DNA of 29,668 nt, taken from assembly GCA_964426915.1 (NCBI GenBank), contig CAYRTD010000033.1, forward strand, positions 1 to 29,668, read 5' to 3'. Positions within the stretch are counted from its first letter, which is position 1. Every line of letters begins with the position of its first letter. The notes under the pieces were generated by a model. The model did no database searches. It was not told the origin of the DNA and saw only the letters and a list, made by a program, of their open reading frames with translations. Positions 15,331-22,862 of this stretch are shown here, piece after piece. The DNA comes from CAYRTD01 sp964426915. GTDB lineage: Bacteria > Bacteroidota > Bacteroidia > Bacteroidales > GCA-2748055. Position numbers and translations under genes: made by a program.

Positions 15331-16522
15331 ATATAAAATACTCATTTTACCCTCCTGGTATCTTCCTGATGGTGGCGGTTTTTTTAAAGACCATGCAGAA
15401 GCTTTGCATTCAGGAGATTTCAGGGTTGATGTGCTTGTTAACCGGGTAATGGGAATAACCAGGCATTCACTCTATCAGATTTTAAAATCCAGAAGATACC
15501 GTGAATCTGTGGAAGGCCCTCTAAAAGTATTCAGGTCGGGATATCTTAAATGGCCCCTGATGGAAAAGGCTAATCTTCAAGGTTGGGTAAACAGGTACCT
15601 GGATATTTATGAGGAATATAGGAAAAAGAATGGTGACCCCGATATTATAATTGCGCACAGCTCAATATGGGCCGGATACGTTGCTGCAAGATTGAAAGAC
15701 ATTTATGATATACCTTACCTGTTGGTTGAACATAGAAGCAGATTTGCAAGAGACGTGGAAGCTGCCCAGGAAATGATCAGGGAGTGGTATTTTCCCTTTA
15801 TCAGAAGTTCACTTGTAAAAGCAGACAAAATTATTACCGTTAGTAAAGCCATAGATAATCAATTGATCAGCATTTCTCCAGGAATACGAAACAAAATTAG
15901 CACAATCCCTAACCTTATTGACACGGATTTTTTCACTCTCCCTGAGAAAGAGAGAGACAAAGAACCTTTTATCATTATTTCATTCGGTATTCTGGAGTAT
16001 GTGAAAGGATTTGACATTCTTATTAAGGCCTTTGCCGAATTTGTCCGGAATCATAATGGCGAGTCTTTTCTGCGAATAGGTGGCAGGGGAACAAAATTCA
16101 AAAAGCTGAAAAAACTGGCAAATGAACTGGGTGTTGGCGACCGGGTAAGTCTTCATGGTTATGTTCCCCGGGAAGAAGTAAAGAGAGAAATGCAAATGGC
16201 AAACCTTTTTGTCCTGCCAAGCAGATTTGAAGCATTTGGTGTTGTTATAATAGAAGCGATGGCTACGGGATGCCCTGTTATTTCTACCTATTCAGGAGGT
16301 CCGGAGTATATTGTTAAGGAGAAAGACGGGATTCTCATTGAACCGGAAAATGTACGTGCCCTTACCAAGGCAATTTCAAATATCTATAGTAATTATGAAA
16401 AATATTCCCCTGAAGCGATACGCCAGGACGTAGTACAAAATTACACCAAAGAAGTAATCCGTGATAGTTATCATCAGATAATCAGAAACATATTAGATGA
16501 AAAGAGTATTTCTCCAAAATAA
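15317..16522 (+). CDS. Family 4 glycosyltransferase (GT4)
   Basis: A 401-residue GT-B fold glycosyltransferase. The N-terminal acceptor half contains ILILPSWYLPDGGGFFKDHAEAL. The C-terminal donor half has the SFGILEYVKGFDILIKAF nucleotide-binding motif and the GT4 EX7E signature (E305-AFGVVII-E313) in SRFEAFGVVIIEAMATGCPV. It retains the nucleotide-sugar stereochemistry and transfers a sugar to a growing glycan; donor and acceptor are not predictable. The only start codon near the expected N-terminus is TTG at 15317; no in-frame ATG occurs until residue 45, which would remove the first strand. An in-frame stop at 15296-15298 prevents a longer start. The gene overlaps both neighbours: methyltransferase by 14 bp, AsnB-like by 26 bp. 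Confidence 0.88.
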   Translation: MKKDKYKILILPSWYLPDGGGFFKDHAEALHSGDFRVDVLVNRVMGITRHSLYQILKSRRYRESVEGPLKVFRSGYLKWPLMEKANLQGWVNRYLDIYEEYRKKNGDPDIIIAHSSIWAGYVAARLKDIYDIPYLLVEHRSRFARDVEAAQEMIREWYFPFIRSSLVKADKIITVSKAIDNQLISISPGIRNKISTIPNLIDTDFFTLPEKERDKEPFIIISFGILEYVKGFDILIKAFAEFVRNHNGESFLRIGGRGTKFKKLKKLANELGVGDRVSLHGYVPREEVKREMQMANLFVLPSRFEAFGVVIIEAMATGCPVISTYSGGPEYIVKEKDGILIEPENVRALTKAISNIYSNYEKYSPEAIRQDVVQNYTKEVIRDSYHQIIRNILDEKSISPK

Positions 16523-18107
16523 TCATGGTTTTTCATGGAACAGTAGCGGGAACTGTTTTGTGAAAGGTTATATTTTCGACAAATCAGGAAGGTTTTTTCG
16601 TGATGAGGATCTTCTCAGCTATTTTGGGGAGGTTGATTCTTTCGCAGATTTTGAGGAAAGAGTCAGATACGCCAACGGGAGCTTTTCTGTTGTGATGAAG
16701 AAAGATGAGGACTTGTTTATTGCTGCTGATAAGATCAGATCTTTCGCCCTGTTCTATGCAAGATTTGAAGGGAATTGGATTGTTTCGGATAACCCTTATT
16801 ATATCACAGGAAAGGCAGAGCTTTCTGATAAAAATTCCCTTGCTTCATTGGAATTCCTTGCGACCGGCTATGTTACCGGCAATGAAACTCTAATTGAAGG
16901 ATTGCGTCAGGTTCAGGCTTCTGAGATTATTCACCTGAAAAAGGATGATCTTTTTGCGAAGTTTTATTATACCTTCAGGGTCGCAGATACTATTGATGAC
17001 AGTTATAAAGATATGAAGGCTGCCGGTATAAAGGTTTTTGAAAATGCCTTTAAGCGGCTTATCGTCAGTATGCAGGGTAAAACTGCTGTTATTCCGCTCA
17101 GCGGAGGTTACGACAGCCGGTTTATTGCCTGTATGTTCAAAAAATTCAATTATGAGAATGTAATTTGTTTTACTTATGGAAGAAAGGGAAATCCGGAAAT
17201 TGAGATTTCCTCAGCAGTAGCTAAAAAGCTTGGCTTTAAATGGCATTATATTGAATATACTTCGGAATTGATAAAAGACTTTCTAAAGGATGATATGTTC
17301 CACCACTACTATCGATTTGCTTCCAATATGGTCTCTATGTTTTTTATGCAGGAATATTTTGCTGTTAAATACCTGAAAGAGAATGGGATGATTCCGGAAG
17401 ACAGTGTTTTTATCCCTGGTCATTCCGGCGATTTTCTTGGTGGAAGCCAGCTGAACAAACATGGTAACCTCAATCTGGAAGAAGATGACAAGGCAATAGT
17501 TCAGAGAATTTATAATGTAAAATATTCTTATAAGAAACCTCACAGAAAAGAGGCAGGGAAGATCCTTGAGAGAATTAACAGGAGCCTGAAAGAAAAATAT
17601 ACCGGAAAGCAAAGTCTTGCATACTCAATTCATGAAGACTGGGATTTTAAAGAAAAACTGGCTAAATTCAACTTTAATTCTGTTACGACCTATTTATTTT
17701 TTGGTTATGAGTTCCGTTTACCCTACTGGGACCTTGAATTACTGGACTTTTTCAAATACCTTCCGCTTCATGCCAAGATTAATAAATACCTCTATGATGA
17801 TATTCTTGCGAATGAGTATTTTGCTTCTATGGGTCTGAATTTTCGTGAAAAACTTCAGATGAGGGAGAGTGATCTGAGAATGCTCAGACTTAAAAACAGG
17901 ATCAAAAAATACTTGCCTGAATCCCTTAAGCGAATTCTAAAGAAGTCGAAGGATGGCTTATTTTATAATGAAATTACAGCAAAGATGAGGATGGATCTTG
18001 AGAAAAAGGGAATTAAGATCAAAGTTTACGGCACCTCATTTAATTCTCTTATCGTCCAGTGGTATCATTATAAGGTCATGGAGTTTATTGAAGAAAATAA
18101 GTCGTAA
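16497..18107 (+). CDS. Asparagine-synthetase-like protein with degenerate glutaminase domain
   Basis: A 536-residue homologue of class II asparagine synthetase. The N-terminal domain (about 1-160) keeps the fold of a glutamine amidotransferase (YANGSFSVVM, ADKIRSFALFYARF, WIVSDNPYYI), but starts MKRVF, not MC, so the nucleophilic Cys2 is missing and glutamine hydrolysis is not expected. The C-terminal synthetase domain has the ATP-binding PP-loop S202-G-G-Y-D-S207. The usual GEGSDELFGG motif appears as P-G308-H-S-G-D312-F-L-G-G, with the glutamate replaced by His. It resembles AsnB-like ligases that make amide bonds in glycan clusters, lasso-peptide and beta-lactam pathways. Here it could amidate a uronic acid or join an amine to a sugar. 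Its ATG lies inside the GT gene; a tRNA-His follows 117 bp downstream. Confidence 0.85.
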   Translation: MKRVFLQNNHGFSWNSSGNCFVKGYIFDKSGRFFRDEDLLSYFGEVDSFADFEERVRYANGSFSVVMKKDEDLFIAADKIRSFALFYARFEGNWIVSDNPYYITGKAELSDKNSLASLEFLATGYVTGNETLIEGLRQVQASEIIHLKKDDLFAKFYYTFRVADTIDDSYKDMKAAGIKVFENAFKRLIVSMQGKTAVIPLSGGYDSRFIACMFKKFNYENVICFTYGRKGNPEIEISSAVAKKLGFKWHYIEYTSELIKDFLKDDMFHHYYRFASNMVSMFFMQEYFAVKYLKENGMIPEDSVFIPGHSGDFLGGSQLNKHGNLNLEEDDKAIVQRIYNVKYSYKKPHRKEAGKILERINRSLKEKYTGKQSLAYSIHEDWDFKEKLAKFNFNSVTTYLFFGYEFRLPYWDLELLDFFKYLPLHAKINKYLYDDILANEYFASMGLNFREKLQMRESDLRMLRLKNRIKKYLPESLKRILKKSKDGLFYNEITAKMRMDLEKKGIKIKVYGTSFNSLIVQWYHYKVMEFIEENKS

Positions 18108-18145
18108 AAAAATCCGGTATTTTATTAAAATATGCAAAAAAAACC

Positions 18146-18153
18146 TAAATTTG
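18146..18153 (+). promoter_or_regulatory. Possible -7 box upstream of tRNA-His
   Basis: TAAATTTG matches TAnnTTTG exactly and lies 70 bp before the tRNA. No TTTG is found about 19 bp upstream. The tRNA may instead be read from the glycan operon or from another site in the 117-bp gap. Confidence 0.3.
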
Positions 18154-18223
18154 CATTCCTGAAATTATCATATTGTTGTGTTTTCAGGTAATCGGAGAAT
18201 AAACAGACACTAGTTAGTAAAAT

Positions 18224-18298
18224 GGTGGATGTAGCTCAGTAGGTTAGAGCACTGGATTGTGGTTCCAGAGGTCGCCGGTTCGAGCCCGGTCTTCCACC
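18224..18298 (+). tRNA. tRNA-His (GTG anticodon)
   Basis: The cloverleaf folds completely: acceptor stem 18225-18231 with 18291-18297; D-arm GCTC/GAGC with an AGTAGGTTA loop; anticodon arm CTGGA/TCCAG with a seven-base loop holding GTG at 18259-18261; T-arm GCCGG/CCGGT with a TTCGAGC loop. Position 73 is C (18298) and the preceding base 18224 is G, the G-1:C73 pair that marks tRNA-His. The acceptor stem has a T:T opposition at position 6:67 (18230/18292) where related genes have a pair. No CCA is encoded (the bases are CAA), which is common in this phylum. A bidirectional terminator follows within a few bases. Confidence 0.93.
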
Positions 18299-18302
18299 CA
18301 AA

Positions 18303-18334
18303 AAGAGGCTGTCTATTTTTTTAGACAGCCTCTT
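18303..18334. terminator. Bidirectional intrinsic terminator after tRNA-His and DUF2147 gene
   Basis: AAGAGGCTGTCTA and TAGACAGCCTCTT form a perfect 13-bp stem with a 6-base T loop. On the plus strand TCTTTTATA follows, serving the tRNA and glycan operon; on the minus strand TTTTTGGG follows, serving the DUF2147 gene. This is the strongest hairpin in the window. Confidence 0.9.
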
Positions 18335-18373
18335 CTTTTATAAGCACTTTGTCAATGGAAGTTTGTTCACTGG

Positions 18374-18832
18374 CTATTTTCTTTTTCCTTTTTCTCTTGT
18401 CCATGTAGTTTCTCTTCCCATGAATCTCATGCCCATAACATATCCTTTTATTTTGAGTTGATCATAGTTACCATTTTCAAACCACATAAAAGCATCGTAT
18501 GTTTTCCCGCTTTCCGGATCATAGATAGTGCCGTTTTCCCATTCCGCATCTTTTGAATCATAATTAAAATCTTTGAGAAGCAACAGATCAAGTAAAGGAC
18601 GGTCTTTTAATTTATCGTCCGGATTTTCCTTATCTTTTTTCGGGACTCCATTCTCATTCGGTTCTTCAAGCCAGACAAGTTTTCCGTAGTATTTTCCATT
18701 TTTAGCCTTGTAGACCCACACTTGTGAGGTTCCCTTCTCTGTTAACCAGTATCCGCGGACTTCATCAGGATTCTGACTGAATATGCTAAGAGATAGAAAT
18801 AGAAAGGAGAGCACAAATAATAATTTTTTCAT
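18374..18832 (-). CDS. DUF2147 domain-containing secreted protein
   Basis: A 152-residue protein with a signal peptide (MKKLLFVLSFLFLSLSIFSQ, cleavage after residue 20) and a single DUF2147 domain: GYWLTEKGTSQVWVYKAKNGKYYGKLVWL, a PDDKLKDRPLLDLLLLKDF middle and a terminal GYVMGMRFMGRETTWTR. The fold is a small lipocalin-like beta-barrel; the function is unknown. It is probably periplasmic. An in-frame ATG ten codons upstream (18862) would place charged residues before the signal peptide, so the later start is preferred. It is 150 bp downstream of folA, so it may or may not share its operon, and it shares a bidirectional terminator with tRNA-His. Confidence 0.9.
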   Translation of the reverse strand: MKKLLFVLSFLFLSLSIFSQNPDEVRGYWLTEKGTSQVWVYKAKNGKYYGKLVWLEEPNENGVPKKDKENPDDKLKDRPLLDLLLLKDFNYDSKDAEWENGTIYDPESGKTYDAFMWFENGNYDQLKIKGYVMGMRFMGRETTWTREKGKRK

Positions 18833-18982
18833 AATGGTAGCTTTAAAGATTAGTTGCACCAAAATACTTCTTTTTTCCTAAACGGGAATACTGATTTGAA
18901 TATTAATTTATCGTCCCTTCCCTTAAACTTTGGAAACAAGGAATCATTTGTTCCGGCCAATGATATTTTCCCGGGAAAAAAT

Positions 18983-19489
18983 TTACTTCCTTTCGTAAAT
19001 AATAAAAGTATGAGGATATTCATTTTTTTCACCTGCGGAGAATTCGTTCCTTTCGAGCTCTTTCCATTCATCATAATTTATTTCCGGAAAGAATGTGTCG
19101 GCTTCGAATTTTTGATGCACACGGGTTAGGTATAATTTCTTAGTATGAGGCAGGAATTGCTTATAAATCATTCCCCCGCCAATAACAAAGGCTTCCTTTC
19201 CTTCTTCCACACCAGCAAGGGCTTCTTCTACAGAATAGGCCATTTCACATCCCTCAAACTTTTCATTTTCCACGTCCGTTATTACCAGGTTTTGCCTGTT
19301 GGGAAGGGGGCCATTCGGTAAAGAAAGAAAGGTATTCCTTCCCATAATAACCTTGTGACCACTGGTGAGTTTTTTAAACCTTTTTAAATCATCGGAGATG
19401 CGCCAGAGTAATTCGTTGTTTTTTCCTATGGCATTGTTCTCGGCTATTGCTACAATTATTGATATGTCTTTGTTATATACAGGGCTCAT
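18983..19489 (-). CDS. folA: Dihydrofolate reductase
   Basis: A 168-residue NADPH-dependent enzyme reducing dihydrofolate to tetrahydrofolate. Signature residues are in place: SIIVAIAENNAIGKNNELLWRISDDLKRFK (N-terminal strand, Met20-type loop and the acidic substrate-binding Asp in ISDDL), HKVIMGRNTFLSLP (cofactor binding), and AFVIGGGMIYKQFLP (the cis-Gly-Gly NADPH loop). The gene is complete, with the length of a typical bacterial type I enzyme. Its ATG lies 2 bp after the thyA stop codon, so the two are an operon. ThyA produces dihydrofolate, which FolA recycles. The N-terminal MSPVYNKD extension is short and variable. Confidence 0.97.
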   Translation of the reverse strand: MSPVYNKDISIIVAIAENNAIGKNNELLWRISDDLKRFKKLTSGHKVIMGRNTFLSLPNGPLPNRQNLVITDVENEKFEGCEMAYSVEEALAGVEEGKEAFVIGGGMIYKQFLPHTKKLYLTRVHQKFEADTFFPEINYDEWKELERNEFSAGEKNEYPHTFIIYERK

Positions 19490-19491
19490 AA

Positions 19492-20286
19492 TTATACGGA
19501 TATTTTAGCTTTTATGTGGGGCTGGGGATTATAATCCTTCAGGACAAAATCGTCATATTTAAAATCGAAAATACTATTTACAGAGGGATTCAGGATCATT
19601 TCAGGGAGTTTTCCGGGTTTCCTTGTTAACTGTAGTTTTACCTGTTCAATATGGTTCAGATAAATATGGGCATCTCCCAGACTATGAATAAATTCTCCCG
19701 GTTTGTACCCGGTTTCCCGGGCCATCATCATTAGCAACAGAGCGTAGGAAGCTATGTTAAAGGGAACTCCGAGGAAAATATCCGCACTTCTTTGATAGAG
19801 CTGACAGGATAGTTTGCCTTCTGCCACATAAAACTGAAAAAGGATATGACAGGGGGGAAGAGCCATTTTATCCAGATCACCGACGTTCCAGGCACTGACT
19901 ATATGTCTTCTGGAATCCGGCTTATTTTTTAGTGATTCAATTACACTCCTGATCTGATCAATATTCTTTTTATCAGGAGCTGACCAGGACCGCCATTGAT
20001 AACCGTATATTTTCCCAAGATCACCATTTTCATCGGCCCATTCATTCCAAATTCTCACCCCGTTTTTATTTAAATATTCTGTATTTGTGTCTCCGCTTAG
20101 AAACCATAATAATTCGTGTATGATGGATTTGAGATGTAATTTTTTGGTTGTTAATAAAGGAAAGCCTTCAGAAAGATCAAATCTCATCTGATATCCAAAG
20201 GTGCTAAGAGTGCCTGTGCCAGTTCTGTCATCCTTTTTAATTCCTTTATTCAGCGTGTGTTCCAAAAGATCAAGATACTGCTTCAT
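19492..20286 (-). CDS. thyA: Thymidylate synthase
   Basis: A 264-residue enzyme converting dUMP and methylene-tetrahydrofolate to dTMP and dihydrofolate. The catalytic cysteine is C146 in LPPCHILFQF, the same number as in E. coli ThyA. Other conserved blocks are DRTGTGTLSTFG (with the phosphate-binding Arg), ELLWFLSGDTN, GYQWRSW, CQLYQRSADIFLGVPFNIASYALL and GDAHIYLNH. The length is identical to the E. coli enzyme, and nothing is missing. It heads the thyA-folA operon. The 395-bp region upstream (20287-20681) contains no obvious strong promoter for this strand and holds a dispersed repeat. Confidence 0.98.
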   Translation of the reverse strand: MKQYLDLLEHTLNKGIKKDDRTGTGTLSTFGYQMRFDLSEGFPLLTTKKLHLKSIIHELLWFLSGDTNTEYLNKNGVRIWNEWADENGDLGKIYGYQWRSWSAPDKKNIDQIRSVIESLKNKPDSRRHIVSAWNVGDLDKMALPPCHILFQFYVAEGKLSCQLYQRSADIFLGVPFNIASYALLLMMMARETGYKPGEFIHSLGDAHIYLNHIEQVKLQLTRKPGKLPEMILNPSVNSIFDFKYDDFVLKDYNPQPHIKAKISV

Positions 20287-20451
20287 AGTTGTTTCTGTAA
20301 TTATTTAAGTACTCTCATCAATCTATCCTGATATTAATCCCAATGAATATTCAGACTGTAAATTTATAGAATCTGAAGGAGGTACTGAAAGAATTTATGA
20401 TCTTAATATAAACAAGATTTAAGCATACAAACTTTTCTGATTATATTCGCT

Positions 20452-20496
20452 AAAAATTTTTGCAGTAACACCGATATCGGACATTATGGACAGACA
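20452..20496 (+). repeat. Dispersed two-block repeat, short copy
   Basis: Block A, AAAAATTTTTGCAGTAAC (20452-20469), is followed after 5 bases by block B, TATCGGACATTATGGACAGACA (20475-20496). Both blocks recur in the same order, inverted, at the right end of the window (29567-29668). There block B is identical over 22 bases and block A differs by one base, but about 57 extra bases separate them. The surrounding 395-bp gap between divergent thyA and the T9SS cargo gene otherwise holds only a short open frame (20309-20422). Confidence 0.7.
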
Positions 20497-20681
20497 ATAA
20501 TATTAATTGTTTATGCAGGTATTGAATGATCCTGTTTTTTATTTTTTATATGATCATATTATTTTGTTTTGGAAGTTTATTGAGGCGATATGTAATAATT
20601 CCGGGATTGCATATAAAATCGAAGGATAGATTTTAGCGGTTTTATTTCATTATCTATATATTTACAGGAATATTATCTTCT

Positions 20682-21509
20682 ATGAAAAGAAGACTCATTG
20701 GTATATTTGTTTTAGTTACGGCTTGCAATGCCTTTCTGAAATCACAGGTTTCACTGGTTTCATCAGATACTTTTGCCTGTGATACTCTGCATTCAATGGT
20801 ATATCTTGAACCTGCTGAATCCTATGATACCATCACTTCGTTGAGCTGGACCATTAATGATACTATTGACGGCAGTACCGGTGACAGCCTTGTTATTATG
20901 CTTGAAAAGCCAGGTATATATTCAGTAAAAGCCAGGATTAACGGAAATTCTCACCTAACACTGAACCCTGATTTACGGGTTTTCAGCTCTCCGGAAGCAG
21001 GTTTTCAGTTTTATGATACCACCTCAAATTATGATTTTACCTATGTTTTTCGGAGTTCACCACAGCCGGATGACACATTAAATTATACATATCTCTGGCT
21101 GATTGACGGTGAGGAAGCAGGAGATTCCCCGGTTATTACTTATTCTTTTCCTGAAACCGGACGCTTTCCAGTTACCCTTAATATAACCAACAGTGAAGGC
21201 TGTACTGCAAGCCATTCGGAAAATGTTGTAGTTACTGAATTACTTAAATGTCCCAATGTGTTTACTCCAAATATGGATGGATACAATGATTTTTTTTCTG
21301 TAAAGACAGATGGTAATACCCTTTATGATTTCCGGGTTTACAGCAGATCAGGTCTGGAAGTGTATCATACGGAATCACCGACAATATTCTGGGACGGAAG
21401 GTCGCTTTCCGGAGTCGAAATGCAACCGGGTATATATTATTTTACTATTGAATCACTGAATAAACCGGAACAAGAAGAAATCAGCGGTTTTGTACATTTG
21501 ATCCGTTAG
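20682..21509 (+). CDS. Secreted protein with PKD-like domain and T9SS type B (CHU_C) C-terminal domain
   Basis: A 275-residue exported protein. It has an N-terminal signal peptide (MKRRLIGIFVLVTACNAF); VTAC could also be read as a lipobox, but the T9SS tail favours ordinary Sec export. Residues about 100-185 contain a PKD-like fold (YTYLWLIDGEEAGDSPVITYSFPETGRFPVTLNITNSEGC). Residues 190-275 are the gliding-motility-associated CHU_C / T9SS type B sorting domain: CPNVFTPNMDGYNDFF, FRVYSRSGLEVYH, TIFWDGRS, PGIYYFTIE. Such proteins are moved across the outer membrane by the type IX system to the surface or medium. It is small for its class and carries no catalytic domain. It lies just upstream of actA; a functional link is not established. 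Confidence 0.9.
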   Translation: MKRRLIGIFVLVTACNAFLKSQVSLVSSDTFACDTLHSMVYLEPAESYDTITSLSWTINDTIDGSTGDSLVIMLEKPGIYSVKARINGNSHLTLNPDLRVFSSPEAGFQFYDTTSNYDFTYVFRSSPQPDDTLNYTYLWLIDGEEAGDSPVITYSFPETGRFPVTLNITNSEGCTASHSENVVVTELLKCPNVFTPNMDGYNDFFSVKTDGNTLYDFRVYSRSGLEVYHTESPTIFWDGRSLSGVEMQPGIYYFTIESLNKPEQEEISGFVHLIR

Positions 21510-21585
21510 TGGTTGCCATATCTGTATTAATTTTAAATAAGCTACTTTCCTTATTGGGAACAAATTTAGTTTAAGCTGGATTTCA

Positions 21586-21593
21586 TATATTTG
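21586..21593 (+). promoter_or_regulatory. Putative -7 box of the act (alternative complex III) operon
   Basis: TATATTTG matches TAnnTTTG exactly, 64 bp before the actA ATG; TTTA at 21565-21568 is a near match to the -33 box, 17 bp upstream. A start near 21600 would leave a leader of about 58 bases. No terminator is visible after the preceding T9SS cargo gene, so read-through is possible. Confidence 0.45.
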
Positions 21594-21657
21594 GAAAAAC
21601 GTAAGATTATATTATCAGAATTTTATATGCTAATCCTTTTAACCTAAATCTATCGGG

Positions 21658-22806
21658 ATGCGAAATTTTTTTTTAAGGTATTCCTATTTGTTAATCTCTT
21701 TGTTTCTTATTTATCCATTTGTTCTTTTTGCTGACGAAAAACCTGATACAGCAAACTATAATGATGAAAATCCTGTCGACCAGGAGAGTGTTATTAGAGG
21801 AGAAAGGCTCTTTCACGGACTTGTATATCAGGGAGATAAATCGGTTAATTGTGCCTCATGCCATAATGTAAGAATAAATCTTAGTGATACAATCAATTGG
21901 AATCCCGATGCCTGGGAAATTTCTGTAAAATACCATGATCTTAACGCTGAAGATCTGGAAAAGGTCTTGTTAAAACCCTCCGGGATCAAATTATCAGAGG
22001 TCCATGGTGGAATCGATCTTTCCTTTGAAGATATCACCATGATAAAAGCCTATATGGATGTTGTCGCTGAGGAAGGACTCGCAAAGCCCAAGCCTATTGC
22101 TAACCGGCTTATATTTTTTGTATTACTTCTTATACTCTTCTTTTTTTCATTAACGGATATTATCATAACAAAAAAGATCTCTCAAAAGTGGATACACCTT
22201 GTTATTATTCTTAGTTCAGGTTTTTTTATGACCAAAATACTGGTGGAAGAAGCAATTGATGTCGGCAGATCAGAGCATTATGCTCCAAACCAGCCGGTTA
22301 AATTTTCACATGCCGTTCATGCAGGACAGAACCGGACGGATTGTTACTATTGCCATCCTGAAGCGGAATACAGTAAATCAGCTGGAATTCCGTCTCTTAA
22401 TGTATGCATGAATTGTCACCTCATTGTCAGGAGTGGCTCACGATCGGGTTCATGGGAAATAAATAAGGTGATTACTGCATATGAGGATGGGGATCCTATC
22501 GAATGGATCAGGGTTCATCATAATCCCGATCATGTATTTTTTAGTCACGCACAGCATGTAAGCATAGGAAATGTAGAATGCCGGGAATGTCATGGTGAAG
22601 TTGAAGAGATGCACAGGATAGAACAGGTGTCTGATCTTTCTATGGGTTGGTGTATAGAATGTCACCGTGAGAGTGAGGTTAGTTTTCATTCCAATAATTT
22701 TTACAGTAGTTATGAAGACCTGGTTGAAGAAGTTAAACAGGGGGAAGTGAATGCTGTGACCGTCGAGAGAGTTGGTGGAACAGAATGTATGAAATGCCAT
22801 TATTAG
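21658..22806 (+). CDS. actA: Alternative complex III subunit ActA, multiheme cytochrome c
   Basis: A 382-residue periplasmic, membrane-anchored cytochrome c that passes electrons through alternative complex III. There are six CxxCH heme motifs: C65-H69, C229-H233, C250, C308, C332 and C377-H381. The first stands alone in an N-terminal domain after a signal peptide (residues about 1-25). The other five lie after two transmembrane helices (about 148-168 and 176-196) and form the cytochrome c3-like pentaheme domain. The classical description of ActA is pentaheme, so the N-terminal sixth motif is notable. The gene is complete, ends within the last heme site (CMKCHY), and starts the six-gene operon. 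Confidence 0.93.
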   Translation: MRNFFLRYSYLLISLFLIYPFVLFADEKPDTANYNDENPVDQESVIRGERLFHGLVYQGDKSVNCASCHNVRINLSDTINWNPDAWEISVKYHDLNAEDLEKVLLKPSGIKLSEVHGGIDLSFEDITMIKAYMDVVAEEGLAKPKPIANRLIFFVLLLILFFFSLTDIIITKKISQKWIHLVIILSSGFFMTKILVEEAIDVGRSEHYAPNQPVKFSHAVHAGQNRTDCYYCHPEAEYSKSAGIPSLNVCMNCHLIVRSGSRSGSWEINKVITAYEDGDPIEWIRVHHNPDHVFFSHAQHVSIGNVECRECHGEVEEMHRIEQVSDLSMGWCIECHRESEVSFHSNNFYSSYEDLVEEVKQGEVNAVTVERVGGTECMKCHY

Positions 22807-22862
22807 GATAATTCCCGTTTTACTGAATAATATCAGTTCTCTTATAATTGAACAATACAGGT

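Noticed and set aside
18201..18212. Third copy of the dispersed repeat (ACAGACACT upstream of tRNA-His)
   Set aside because: Only nine bases match and neither block is complete; this is within chance expectation.
13200..18298. Genomic island integrated at tRNA-His
   Set aside because: There is no integrase, no direct repeat of the tRNA 3' end, and the tRNA is co-oriented downstream of the operon with its own terminator.
22848..22862. TTG start of ActB
   Set aside because: An ATG in the same frame follows five codons later and gives a typical ActB N-terminus.
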